A DNA stretch of 60,000 nt from Liolophura sinensis (GCF_032854445.1 NC_088304.1:34769551-34829550), one strand, 5' to 3'. Positions 1 to 10,146 are shown, numbered from the stretch's first letter. Notes: generated by a model not told the origin, from the letters alone. Made by a program: numbers and translations.

Positions 1-323
1 CAAGTACCATGGATTTTTTTGCTCTAATAGCTACAACACCTTGATTTTTGTGACAAACAAGTCAAATATCGGCTGACAACGGAATTTTACCCACAACGCA
101 AACGACAATAGTAAACAAGACAAAAGGTTTTGATTTAAACTGTGAAGTTTTAATTTACAATTCTGATGTGGTACCCATCATAACGGCCAAACACCAAGAA
201 GATTTACGGAACAGCTTTCAACCATGGGCCACTTTCAGAAAACTTCTTCAATTATATTTATCGTATCATTTACAATTTAGCCCGATGGCTAGGATACAGT
301 TCATAACCCTTCGTCTACAGGTG
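1..323. other. 3' flank of IL-17-like gene, nothing else seen
   Basis: AT-rich sequence beyond the stop codon of the minus-strand IL-17-like gene, presumably 3' UTR and flank. I see no clear AATAAA on the minus strand and no repeat of the families found elsewhere in the window. Confidence 0.4.
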
Positions 324-842
324 TTATTGGTCCGGGTGCAGACCGCCGTGGGAATGCTGTGATTCACGTACTTCCGGACTTGCGCATGCACATCCAGCAC
401 CCAGAAGTTCTTTGGTCAGACGGTACCCCGGGGCAGTCTGTCCGTCCCTTTTGATTCGCCTGATAACAAAGTGGGGCAGGGCTACCTCCGTGCATCGGGA
501 ACGGCTACGTCCTGGAGCCTCGCCTCCGCAATGACACGGCCCTGCCTGGTCACAGCGAGCCTCAAACAATTCCACTGGATAGCGTGTAGGGTCGATATTC
601 TTAACGTAATGCCAGGGGCAAATGGACCGTCTGCTCAGGTGAGAGCTTGGCTGTCGTTCCAAACCGATCTGACTAACATTCCGAATGAACGAGTGTGACT
701 GGCCAATAAATCCTGTCTCCGGGAGAATGACATCCGTATTCACGGACATAATCTCTAGTCTCTTGATAAGGTTGCGCGGGAAACTTCCGGATGTTAGTTC
801 CAGGACGAGGCTCGCCAGGAAGAGAAGGAACAGGCCTTTAGC
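324..842 (-). CDS. IL-17-like cytokine, main exon (exon 2)
   Basis: This exon encodes most of a secreted IL-17 family cytokine, which would act outside the cell through IL-17 receptors. The exon opens after a good acceptor (pyrimidine tract then TAG, AG at 843-844). Its first residues, AKGLFLLFLASLVLELTSG, are a signal-peptide hydrophobic core with a small-residue cleavage site. About 60 residues later comes the IL-17 fold signature: CPWHYVKNIDPTRYP, then an 'EARC' strand with following cysteines (PCHC), a cysteine in 'RCTEV', the 'VIRR' strand, and the terminal 'GCACASP', equivalent to the GC-x-C-x-P end of the family. The frame joins exon 1 (1938-1976) in phase 0, giving about 185 residues, a normal family length. 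No frameshift or stop is present. The arginine-rich linker between the central cysteines is unusual. Family assignment rests on the cysteine pattern and motifs; subtype is unknown. Confidence 0.82.
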   Translation of the reverse strand, partial: AKGLFLLFLASLVLELTSGSFPRNLIKRLEIMSVNTDVILPETGFIGQSHSFIRNVSQIGLERQPSSHLSRRSICPWHYVKNIDPTRYPVELFEARCDQAGPCHCGGEAPGRSRSRCTEVALPHFVIRRIKRDGQTAPGYRLTKELLGAGCACASPEVRESQHSHGGLHPDQ

Positions 843-1937
843 CTACAAGAAAAACAACACAGAACGTTATGGAAACAGAAAGGCTGTAAGGCACTTATTG
901 AACTTTTGTTTTGGTAGCTTTTTCGCGATATTTCGTCAATTTTATGTCTTTTCTCGATACTTATGACATGAGATTTAACCTGAAATTTCCCTTCAATTCA
1001 AATCCATTTTTTGAAAACAAGGAAACATTTGACAAATATTTCATACAAAAAAGCTGTTATGAAGATTTTACTATGAAAGATATTCCCCAAATATGACATG
1101 CAGAGTTTTACCGAGATATCATTATAAAAATGTAAATCATAGATTGAAGTTAAGTTACCTTCATAAATTCGCTATGTCAAAACATGTTTTGTTCAAATAC
1201 AAGGTGTATTTTTTAAACGAACAGTTGTTCTTTTTTTCAAATTTAATATTTCATGAGGTAGTTTAATTTTCCATGCATCAGTGAATTGTCCCATACATAA
1301 ATGACTTTTACACTATATGATAATCGATTTGCGTATATAGTCCTTTTCCGACAAAATGAATATAGACTTAAAGTTATGTACCGGCCAAGATTAAGTGTAA
1401 AAAAAATATTGCTATAATCAGCTTAGCCGGTTTCAAAAAAACGATTTCTGACATCAGTCAAAATATAATTGTTCCAATGCTTGCATAGTTTACTGCCCAT
1501 AAAGTTCAATTTAGGGCTTATTTAACATAATATCTTAACATAATTATGTTGCTCCATATTTTATATGCTGAGGTCCAACAATAAGTGCTTAAATAAATGT
1601 TCAAATTTGATCTAAGTCAAAACTTTCTTTGTGGAGAGAGGGGCCGATTCCACGAAGCCATTTCTGAGCTATTTAAAATCTCATCACAATGCTTAATTTT
1701 TTTTCAGTGGAAGTCAAAATTTTGACACATTTTTCATAAGGTAACACTGGTGAGGTCATCCAAACTTTAGTTTCTACTGCCCAAAAAGACGCTCTAAAAT
1801 CGTACTTCAGATTTTGACTTAAGTCAAAAATGGTTTTGTAGGAATCGGCCTCAGAGCATTAGTGCTACCATTTCCGTTCTTCTCCCATGGATTGTAATTG
1901 AAACAAACGAAATTTGACTTTTAAAGAAAATTCATAC
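843..1937 (-). other. Intron of the IL-17-like gene
   Basis: Intron between the two coding exons. The donor on the minus strand reads CTGTCAG|GTATGA and the acceptor TTGTAG|GCTAAA. It is AT-rich and holds the MITE at 1638-1853. No further exon is apparent. Confidence 0.6.
1638..1853. mobile_element. MITE with imperfect terminal inverted repeats (PIF/Harbinger-like)
   Basis: The left end reads GGGGCCGATTCCACGAAGCC and the reverse complement of the right end reads GAGGCCGATTCCTACAAAAC. Both continue into similar 'CCATTT..TGA' sequence, making imperfect inverted repeats of about 30 bp around a 150-bp AT-rich core. There is no coding capacity. Short 'AGAG' flanks may be remnants of a target duplication. 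The end sequence resembles Harbinger-type termini from memory; the class is an inference. Confidence 0.55.
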
Positions 1938-1976
1938 CTGACAGTGATGGGTACGCTGATGTTGTAAACCGGTCAT
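1938..1976 (-). CDS. IL-17-like cytokine, first coding exon
   Basis: Thirteen codons starting at ATG (1976-1974), reading MTGLQHQRTHHCQ, and ending exactly at a strong splice donor (CAG|GTATGA) in phase 0. Joined to the exon at 842 it supplies the initiator methionine and a basic n-region for a signal peptide whose hydrophobic core lies in exon 2; exon 2 has no methionine of its own before that core. It lies about 62-70 bp downstream of a TATA box on the same strand, leaving a 5' UTR of roughly 35 bases. Phase agreement, signal peptide and promoter support one another. The model is an inference without transcript evidence. Confidence 0.62.
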
Positions 1977-2037
1977 TCTGTTCAAGAAACTTGGCAACGA
2001 AAATCGAGAGAAGCGGTAGAGTTAAAAATCGCTTGTC

Positions 2038-2047
2038 CTTTATATAC
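2038..2047 (-). promoter_or_regulatory. TATA box of the IL-17-like gene
   Basis: On the minus strand the sequence reads TATATAAAGG, a near-consensus TATA box. Transcription would be expected to start about 30 bases downstream, near 2010, followed by a short 5' UTR and the ATG at 1976. Confidence 0.55.
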
Positions 2048-2049
2048 GA

Positions 2050-2825
2050 ATTTCAAGTTGTTTCAATGTAACTCGTATAAGCTGGGAAATGTGTGGGCAA
2101 TTTTGAAGTAATACACTCATTCGTTGTAATTAAGCAATATTTAGACTCTTCCCAAAGAGTTAGAGGGGATTTTTTCATAATCAACCTTCCACCAGAAGTC
2201 ATGATTCCGGTAGAAACTTTATTTTCATTGTCATGGTTCAATCTCACAATACTGTCTTAGATTTTCTATGAGTTTGCACAGGATTTAGAGGACGCAAAAT
2301 CTAAAAAACAAATAACAAGGGTTTATCTTTGCGCACTTTGATTGGTCGTTATTTCCAGGTATTTGCCCTCATGAACTGGTCAGAATTTTACATTTCTAGT
2401 TTTTGTCTCTCATTCCACAGATTCCGTACATCATTTGTTCTCGTGTCACACCAATCCGCGGGAATTTTTATACGTGAATTATAATTTCATCTACAAGCAT
2501 ATCAAGTAAATACACAAATTTTACCTAAAAAGGTCACATTTGATTGAAGTAAAACTTTAGGACATTTCTTTCCAACCGTTTGTATTGGGGGAATTTGAAG
2601 TTTAAGAAGATGTACTATGAGATACTGTCACGTTATCGTTTACTTCAGAGTGTTGGCCTATCTATTTCCGTTACAGTCTCTAGGGTTTCTTGATAGCTTG
2701 ACAAGTCGAACCGACATGTTATCAGCTTTTTCAAGTGTGAACACGACCAAAAGAAATCAGGGGCTGAGCATGATGGTAGTATGGGATTAATATCGATTTG
2801 TAAAATTAGAAGCTCCGTATTGGTT
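2050..2825. other. Upstream region of the IL-17-like gene, no gene seen
   Basis: Unique AT-rich DNA that would be the 5' regulatory region of the minus-strand IL-17-like gene. I see no coding exon or known repeat. Confidence 0.35.
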
Positions 2826-2828
2826 TTG

Positions 2829-2892
2829 TTTGGGGTGGGGTTTGGGGTAGGGGATGGATGGGGTTGGGTGAGTAGGGTGAGTCGGGTGAGGA
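2829..2892 (+). repeat. G-rich tract with quadruplex potential
   Basis: Runs of three to four G separated by one to five bases (GGGGTGGGGTTTGGGGTAGG and onward) on the plus strand meet the usual G-quadruplex pattern. The tract stands out from its AT-rich surroundings. Confidence 0.5.
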
Positions 2893-3256
2893 CTGTGAGT
2901 AATTTGAAATGCAGTTGAGACTTTTTCCGGCATACACGGGGTCAACCGGTTTGAAGATTTATTTATTTATTGTTTGCTTTACTTTTTAGTTAATAAGACT
3001 AAGATTTTTGAACTTATACAATGGCAGCTAGTTTCACGAGAGGAGGAGACCGGAGTATCCGTGGTATAGAAATCCAGCTTTATGCCCTAAACAGGGAAAC
3101 ATAGTAGCAGTCGTATTTAAATAAGCCAAGAAAGGATATATATATATATATATAAGTATATATATACTTTAACTTTTCAAAACTCCAGAAATTTCACTCA
3201 ATTTGTTGGAATCGTTGTAATGCCTAATATCTTGCATGGATTTGAAGTATACCTTT
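2893..3256. other. AT-rich stretch with a short (TA)n
   Basis: No gene is visible. A (TA)n microsatellite lies at about 3138-3168. Weak (TTTA)n at 2958-2972 may be the remains of a SINE tail. Confidence 0.35.
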
Positions 3257-3493
3257 AAGTCGTAAACTGAAATAAACGAACAGAGCTGATAACTGGGCTG
3301 CCGTCACCAAAGTCTGCGATGTTGCAGCATACATATGAATCGTCATAAGCTTTTGTTTCTCTTCCGTATGACCCTTTCTGCATACGTATTCGAGACTCAT
3401 GTCTGGTTTAGACGCTTTTACGAAGAAATATGTAGTGAGCAAACTGTAAACAAGAGGACCAGTGGCCATGCTGGTTTCTTTGGTGTAGTCATA
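3257..3493 (-). CDS. Candidate exon, two hydrophobic segments, unknown protein
   Basis: Open frame on the minus strand starting at an ATG (MGYDYTKETS) and running about 80 codons to a possible donor, AAAG|GTATAC. It has two hydrophobic segments, around ATGPLVYSLLTTYFFV and SQTLVTAAQLSALFVYFS, separated by a charged loop rich in K and E (RKGHTEEKQK). That would suit a small two-helix membrane protein or the first exon of a larger one. An in-frame TAA lies about 21 bases upstream with no acceptor between, so if real this is the first coding exon. I recognise no family. Composition looks more protein-like than neighbouring chance frames, but this may still be chance. Confidence 0.25.
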
Positions 3494-3659
3494 CCCCATA
3501 CCCAAGCATATGCGTATTTAATTTTTCTGATATATGTACATCAGTTTGAACAACCGGTCAAAAATACACAACATTTCTTTCAGAAATTAGCTTGTAAACT
3601 GTTTTAGCATGTACCTGATTTCAGCCCTGTATTTGACAGTTTCTTTTTTCATACATTGA

Positions 3660-4410
3660 AGCTTAATGTTTCAATTTCCAAAGTTAACACTTTCCGGTTG
3701 CTTTATAATTGCAAAATTTAATATTTCCAAATTTTCACGTTTCCAAAATTTAACATATCCAAAGTTTAACATTGTAAATGTTTAACATACCAAGTTTTAA
3801 CGATTCCAAGGATTAACGTTTCCCAATTACCGTTTCCAAAATTTAACGATTCCAAAGTTTACTATTTCCAAAGTTTAATATGTCCAAATTATAACATTTC
3901 CAAATTTTAACGTTTCCAAAGTTTAACGTTTGCAAAGTTTAACATTCCAAAATTTAACTATTCCAGAGATTGCCATATCAAATTTAAATGATTCCTTAAT
4001 TTAACGTTTCCAAAGCTTAACATCTCCAAAGATTAACGTTTGCAAAGTTTAACATTCCCAAAATTTAAGATTTCCAAAGTTTAACGTTTCCAAGGTTTAA
4101 CATTCAAAAATTTAACGTTTCCAAAGTTTAACATATCTAAATTTCAACATTTCCAAAGTTTAACGTTTCCAAAGATTAACGTTTCCAAAGTTCAACGTTT
4201 CCAAAGTTCAACGTTTCCAAAGTTGAACATTTTCAAAATTTAACATTTCCAATATTTAACGTTTCCAAAAATTAACCTTTCCAAAGATTAACGTTTCCAA
4301 ATTTTAGCGTTTCCAAAGTTTAACATTTTCAAAATTTGACCTTTCCAAATTTCAACTTTTCAAAAATTTAACGTTTCAAATGTTTGGTATTTCCAAAGTT
4401 TCTTCATGTA
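3660..4410. repeat. Degenerate ~16-bp minisatellite (GTTTCCAAAGTTTAAC)
   Basis: Some 40 or more diverged copies of a 16-bp unit, with common 15-bp variants, fill this stretch. The phase drifts and both TTCC and TTTC variants occur. High divergence suggests an old array. Confidence 0.85.
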
Positions 4411-4553
4411 AATCCGTTTGTTTGACGGTGGGGTGGTTGGTCGGGTGGTTAGTCGGCCAGGACATTTTTTTTTGACAAGTCGCAACTATTGAAAATTTGC
4501 CTTTGTTTTAAGTTGCGACAGACAGTTGTGTGTAAGTTGTTTTATCTGTATTT

Positions 4554-4558
4554 GTCTG
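4554..4558 (+). repeat. Target-site duplication, left copy (GTCTG)
   Basis: Five bases directly before the TG start of the solo LTR, repeated directly after its CA end at 5494-5498. Five-bp duplications are normal for Ty3/Gypsy integrases. Confidence 0.6.
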
Positions 4559-5493
4559 TGTTACGAACCACGCCTTTAAACATTGTATTATATATTTTTT
4601 ATTTTTTTTATTTGTCATGGTCTGATCTACATTTTCCCCTATGTGTATGTTTTGGCCTGCACTGTGATTCAGTCGAGCGTTCTCGAGGCTTTGGTGTTTA
4701 TGAGTTTAGTGTCATTGTAAATAGAGTGTACATCCTGGAAATATGTATCGGTGTAAACATGTTTATGATCAAACCATCCCAAATTTTCTTTACGTTAGTC
4801 TATTAGCGACGAAGTTGTGAAGTTCACAGTCATTTACTCATGTCCACTTGAGAGCAGTCATTTACTCAAGTCCACTTGAGACCAGTCATTTACTCAAGAC
4901 CACTTGAGAGCAGTCATATTTACTGTCATACACTGTAAAGGATTTTGCTGGGTTTGGAGATATCGGCTTTCACGCCATTCGACATTCGTCATTTGTACTC
5001 CATTTTCTGTACGTAGGACTTTGTCAGCTTGTGTTTCACCACTTGCTATTTTTCTGAGACGATATTTTGGAGCTTGTATCGCTCATTGCCTCTTTATGCG
5101 AGTATGTACATTTCATCCCAGTTTACCCTGAAAGTGACTTCGTGTATATTTCCGAGGAGTTAAACATACATTGCCAGCTCGGCATCACGGACGCTAACTT
5201 CAACCTGTTCGCCCGGAGAAGTTACACCTTCACAGGCAATTGGGGAATAAACCATGGTCAGCGTGCTGTGTCGGCAGTGTCATCCCGTCATCCGTCGACT
5301 GAGGAATACCTCAATTATTTGTATTGTTTTGTATATTATTGTCGGTTGTATGTTTTTGTCTATTTTGTTCGAATGTGTGTATTGAACTTATTCAAGTCTT
5401 TGTGTTTGATCTTGTGCAAAGCCTATCGCTGATCTGAGAGTTTAATAAGCCAGTTGTTTCTCATCTAAATTTTCCGATAGTGGTACCCTTACA
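4559..5493 (+). mobile_element. Solo LTR, probably of a Ty3/Gypsy-type retrotransposon
   Basis: A 935-bp block begins TGTTACGAACC and ends GGTACCCTTACA, with TG..CA ends and short inverted-repeat character (TGTTAC against TGTAAGGGTACC). It is bounded by identical GTCTG 5-mers. A T-rich promoter-like segment (TATATATTTTTT, about 4590) and an AATAAG-type signal about 50 bases before the 3' end fit LTR layout. No internal gag or pol lies next to it, so it is a solo LTR left by recombination. Chance open frames inside (for example 5067-5432) are not genes. The flanking GTCT-rich sequence slightly weakens the duplication evidence. Confidence 0.65.
4832..4919 (+). repeat. 28-bp tandem repeat x3 inside the LTR
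   Basis: Three near-identical copies of a 28-bp unit starting CAGTCATTTACTCA and ending CACTTGAGAG lie in the upstream half of the LTR, the position where enhancer-like repeats are often found. Confidence 0.75.
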
Positions 5494-5498
5494 GTCTG
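5494..5498 (+). repeat. Target-site duplication, right copy (GTCTG)
   Basis: Matches 4554-4558 exactly. It is the first part of a short (GTCT)n run. Confidence 0.6.
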
Positions 5499-5812
5499 TC
5501 TGTCTGCCTGTCGGTCAGCCGGTCAAATAACCTGGTGTGGTAAGGTGGAGAATCGGCCCCAGAGGGGGTATATATACGATGAAAAGGGGCAAATTTAAAA
5601 ATTCCAACACAATTTTGTGAATTTCCATATTAGAAGTGTAAAATTTGTTCGAAGCGCCAACAAAAGATTTATGGCCATAGAGGAGATTGTTGCTTAGCAA
5701 AAACCCGTCAAAAATGCACTCTCCAATAAAAACGCCAATTTTGGGCTGAAACGAGACACCTTGCTAATTTACCTGTGTGACGATCGACGCTGATCACAAA
5801 AAAAGTTTTACT

Positions 5813-5852
5813 GAAACTTTCACGTGTGTGCATCTGCAGCTGTGAAAGTTTC
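5813..5852. repeat. Perfect 11-bp inverted repeat
   Basis: GAAACTTTCAC and GTGAAAGTTTC form perfect arms separated by 18 bases. It could be a hairpin or a paired binding site; no gene is adjacent. Confidence 0.55.
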
Positions 5853-5966
5853 GTATTGGTTAACGTTTGTCTTCATATATAAGCGTAAACTTTATAATGA
5901 GATCAGGTTTGTTATATCTTGGCAAGTTTAAAGTCCATATTTTTGCCATCGTCGTGAAAGCACAGT

Positions 5967-6010
5967 ACAGGCAATTACAGGCAATTACAGGCAATTACAG
6001 GCAATTAACG
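5967..6010 (+). repeat. 10-bp tandem repeat (GCAATTACAG x ~4)
   Basis: Perfect short array, the last copy changing to GCAATTAACG. Confidence 0.8.
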
Positions 6011-6129
6011 AAGTGAAATTACAGATCACGTAGAATTTTGAGATACATTTCGAATCCTGTAGGGTTTTTTTCTTTCAAGTAAGTAAAGATACAAGTTAGA
6101 TTGTATCACAGAAGTCCTCCCATGAATTT

Positions 6130-6178
6130 TTTTTTTATTTGATAGCTGTTATACGCCGTACTCAGGAATATTATTAAT
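6130..6178 (-). mobile_element. SINE S1 tail fragment
   Basis: Minus-strand tail of the main SINE family (here called S1): T-rich end, then 'GTTATACGCCGTACTCAGGAATA'-like sequence. It probably belongs with the head at 6424-6553, the two parts being separated by about 245 bp of unrelated sequence. Confidence 0.55.
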
Positions 6179-6423
6179 GTATGTCTGGATGATCTCAAGT
6201 CACTCCAGCCGAAATTCGACCTTCTACTTGGTGCTGGATACTCGGCTACAAACAGGATTCAGTTTACACAAATAGATTAGTGTAGACGTAAGCAAAAAAA
6301 TATTATTATCAAATGGACACAAAGTGGGTAATTACTACTCATGGTGTAATATAACAAAAAGGTTACGCAATTAATAGCTATCGTTAATGTAATAGTGTTG
6401 TATACATGTATTACGGGTAATTT

Positions 6424-6553
6424 CACGGAGAAAACCCATGACCGTGCGGGTTGTGCCAGACTGTCCCGTGGAGTGGAAACCAGCATGAACTGAACTTGAA
6501 CTCACAGCGACCGCGTTGGTGAAGGAGCTTCTGAGTCATTGCGCCGTGATGTA
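6424..6553 (-). mobile_element. SINE S1 head and body fragment
   Basis: Minus-strand body and head: matches to the 'ACTTGAACTCACAGCGACCGC' box-B region and the 'CACGG..AACCCATGACCG' body region. See the tail at 6130-6178. Confidence 0.55.
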
Positions 6554-6644
6554 CTTTGAATTAAAATCGATAATTGTTTATGTATGCCAATACATAACGT
6601 GTGCCAAATTCACAGAAACCTTTAACTTGTCTTGCTTTGTGTAA

Positions 6645-6705
6645 TATTATTTATTTATTTGACTGTTGTTTAACACGGTACTCAAGAATTCTTCAGAAAG
6701 TTACA
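6645..6705 (-). mobile_element. SINE S1 tail fragment
   Basis: (TTTA)n followed by 'GTTTAACACGGTACTCAAGAAT', a diverged 3' end of S1 in minus orientation. Confidence 0.5.
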
Positions 6706-8085
6706 GTGGTAGTACATTGAATTTCATAACTCTTCAGTGTCTAACACAGACAAAGATATCAGTTTGTTCAGTGTAGGCTACCTTATGTCGATTTTATGAC
6801 CTATACACCGTTACCACGGATATAGACTCGCTTTAGTGCTCGCCTGGAACTTTCAGTCACACACTTGTCATATCACACGAAAAGAGGGTAAAACAAAGCT
6901 GACAAAATAGGGTGCCTGTACGAAGATGTCTTCAGCTGGCCATCACAACTATGGTCAGTTTCGTTTATTGAGGTGCAAAGCTTCTCGACTTCCTTTGTCA
7001 CAACTGCAATGAGGTGTTGCTGTTGTGGCCTGGTGTTTGTCTCTAATTGCAACAGACCGGTCCTATAAGGGCCATCCTTTATTATAATATGCCCGCCAGT
7101 CTCTTAGCTCTTATAGACAAAAATTGGATTGGATGTCTCGCAGAATGTTGTAGCTGTTATGAATCCTAGCACTTGTTTTATCACACGATACGAAGTTAGT
7201 TATTTAGGCACTTCAGGTGTAATACAACTGGCGAGAGACGATGGGGATTCCCCTGTACATTGAACATATTAAGCAGATATTAAAAATTTAAACAAGTGAA
7301 AAGAGGAGTTTGTTTGGAGGGTATCGCTTCCTACGATATTTCCGCTGATTATTAAAACAGAGTCCGAAATTTCCGCATGAATACTGAAAATAAACTGATT
7401 TGAAAAGACTGACGTTAGTTGAAAGCTAATTTTATACGGGTTGTTGAGTCAAATTTGTATACAGGCATAGTAATTTGTCATGCGTGTGGCAGTTTGCGTG
7501 TTTCAGGTGAGAGTGTAACATCATTGCAGTGACGTCAAGCCTAGAGTTGTCCTGTTCCTTAAAACATTTCACAACAACTATAACCCTGCAGCCGTGGAAA
7601 GACTCTAAAGTAAATATAACAGCAAGAAAATTTAGTGACCGTGCTGTATGTACAACCTCCACAGGAACACAGCGGAAAAGAACTTGAAAAAAAAAACCTC
7701 TCGTGTACGTCTCATTCATTTGCTCTGTGTGTGATATATTTACAGTGAGATTTTTTCTTACATGTTTCTATTTATAACAGTGTAATCCAGGTGAAGTCAC
7801 CGTAAAATAGTTTGTAAATTGAGGCTATTTAGGGTGGGTCACGCTGCATATCCCTGATGTCTGATGGAGTTTTCTGTTCCAGTTACTGGTCGAGCCCGAA
7901 CAAGTGGCTTCATATATAGAAGACAGAAAAAACTGAACAGATCTAGGCCTGCATTGGTCCATGTCATATAGAAAATGGTTTTGAGTCGCCGTATTAGGGC
8001 TAGTTAGGTTTACACTTTCTGGCATAATACGGTGGGTTAGTGTTACTGTTTGTGAACGTCCCAATTGTCTTGGCTGTTTAGTTCT
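6706..8085. other. Unique AT-rich stretch, no gene supported
   Basis: I see no convincing exon. A 95-residue minus frame at 7432-7719 has no motif, signal peptide or usable splice sites that I can see. Confidence 0.35.
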
Positions 8086-8226
8086 GCCAGCAACCTGCGG
8101 TCGTGGGTTTTCCAAGGGCTCTACCAGGTTTCCTCTCGCCATAATGCTCTCCGCCGTCGTATAGGTGAAATATTCTTGAGTACGGCGTAAAACACCAATC
8201 AAATAAATAAATAAATAAATAAATTA
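8086..8226 (+). mobile_element. SINE S1, 5'-truncated
   Basis: Retains the body ('GCCAGCAACCTGCGG', 'GGTTTCCTCTCGCCATAATG'), the tail ('TTGAGTACGGCGTAAAACAC') and a long (AATA)n end; the tRNA head is absent. Confidence 0.8.
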
Positions 8227-9440
8227 ATAGATACGTAAATAGATAAATAAATAAACTGGGCTGTTTAACCTTCCTTTGAACACAGCGGATGATAAACAAA
8301 TTTGAATATCCATTAAACACTTGTACATAGCATGAATGGTGTGTTTAAAGAGTAGTGTTACACTTATGGCCGTGTTTGTAAACACAAATGTCTTTTTAGC
8401 TTTAATGGAGTATTTCACAATAATTATACTCTTGCTAAGATGCCTTAGGATACCAACGCATCTGTGAAACACACAGTGATAATTTTAATATATGTGTTTT
8501 TGCTGTGTGCTTTTATTTCTGAGACTGCCTCATTTTATAATTAAGAAATGTGGAACCTTCCCCGCCTAAAGTGATTCGGTCTCATTCCTCCCTCCTGTCT
8601 TAGCTATGACGATTGGACTGTCGATAACTTGAGAAGGTACTAGCATACTCGAGCAATTGGAAGTCCAGCTTGGGCCCGTGTCTCCATTGCACGGGTAAAG
8701 TTACCGTCATCAGAAATTCCTTATCTCCATCCCTATTCGTTTCCATGGAAAGTTACTTGGTATTTAAAATAAAATATAAAATTTGCTTCAAATTTAAACA
8801 CGACTGACATGGCGTTGTTAAATTAAACGCCGTTTTAGCAGTTATGTATCGAAAAGGAACACGAAAATGTCTAAATGCCTTTCACACATATAAGATTATC
8901 GTGTTCTGTATTGTGTATTTCACTTTTGCTACATATTTTGTCACTTTGGCATACAGACCTATTATTTCGTATCATTTAGCCATACACGGTCTACACTGTG
9001 AAATTATAAACTGATAACGACCTGGTCAAGTTTGAATAGGACACATCATGTTGTTGTCACAGATTAACAGCACATTCAACTTTATTACGAATAATGTTTA
9101 TGCATTCCAATGTATTAGGTATTCAGCTTTGATAACATTTTATTTGCTTGATAAATACGCAAGCTTCTCCTGTTCTCTGTCAAATCATACTTCTCCCAGT
9201 TATTTATGCATTTTTATATTTTGTTGGTATTTACGACGTATTAAAAATAATTTATGACAGAGCAAACGAACAACCTCCATGGTGAGATCCCTTGGGTTTT
9301 CCACAGAAACGAGCACCTGTGTACTAGCTTTCAGGTCACGTACAGTGTGTGTCTAGAATTCCATTAATTTGTCCACGTAAACTTTATTTAGTTTATGACG
9401 TATACTAACGTGTAAACTGAAGGGTACGGAAAAGTTCCTC
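8227..9440. other. Unique stretch, no gene seen
   Basis: AT-rich, with no repeat family or exon recognised. Confidence 0.3.
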
Positions 9441-9730
9441 GTAAAGTGGGGCGGGGCCTCCGTAGCTCAGCTGGTTAGCGCGATAGCGCAGAGTCATGAC
9501 CCAGGAGCCTCTCACCAATGCGGTCGCTGTGTGTTCAAGTCCAGCTCATGCTGGCTTCCTCTCTGGCCGTACGTGGAAAGGTCTTCCAACCTGCGGATGG
9601 TCGTGGGTTTCCCAAGGGCTGTGCCCGGTTTCCTCCCACCATAATGCTGGCGCCGTCGTATAAGTGAAATTCTTGAGTACGGCGTGAAACGCCAATAAAA
9701 AGAAAATTCAATAAATAAATGTAAAGTGGG
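9441..9730 (+). mobile_element. SINE S1, near full length with 10-bp target-site duplication
   Basis: This is the reference copy for S1. It has a tRNA-like head (GGCCTCCGTAGCTCAGCTGG, box A; GTGTTCAAGTCC, box B), a body with 'CCGTACGTGGAAAGGTC', a core 'GTTTCCTCCCACCATAATG', a tail 'TTGAGTACGGCGTGAAAC' and an A-rich end. The element spans about 9453-9720. GTAAAGTGGG occurs at 9441-9450 and again at 9721-9730 as a perfect duplication, showing insertion by target-primed reverse transcription. The core resembles the conserved central domain reported for Nin-type eumetazoan SINEs; that is from memory and needs alignment. Confidence 0.9.
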
Positions 9731-9854
9731 TAAAAACTGTTTTAATCATAAGTCCTCCTGGGATACAACTAGTCAGGGCTGTTGATTAATGAGCGAGGCC
9801 AGCGAAGTTGGCTGTGAACAAGGCTAAAAAAATTATTGTGTGAGAAAACAATAC

Positions 9855-10027
9855 AGAACGGGGGAAACCCACCACCATCCGTAGGTTCCTGGCAGACCTT
9901 ATCACATACGGTCAGTGAGGAAGCCCGCATGAGCTGGACTTAAACTCACAGTGACAGCATTGGTGAGAGTCCCCTGGGCCATTCCGCCGTGCTGGCGTGT
10001 TGACCACCTCTTCCACGGAGGCCCCGA
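9855..10027 (-). mobile_element. SINE S1, 3'-truncated
   Basis: Head, box B region and first part of the body in minus orientation, starting with 'GGGGCCTCCGTGGAAGAGG' read on the minus strand. The tail is missing. Confidence 0.8.
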
Positions 10028-10053
10028 AATCTAATTAGCGAAGCCATTATTAA

Positions 10054-10146
10054 TACGTGTTTGATCTAAACGTGTTTTATGTAAACGTACTTCATGTAAT
10101 CGTGGTTGGTGTACGCGTGTTCGATGACAACGTGTTTGATGCGAAC
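10054..10146. repeat. 15-bp tandem repeat x6
   Basis: Six diverged copies of ACGTGTTTGATGTAA. The unit is a multiple of three, so the minus strand reads as a 5-residue repeat; this is not evidence of a gene. Confidence 0.65.

Noticed and set aside
5067-5432. 121-codon plus frame
   Set aside because: Lies inside the solo LTR and has no domain.
7825-8202. 125-codon minus frame
   Set aside because: Its N-terminal part is the reverse translation of a SINE S1 copy; the rest has no motif.
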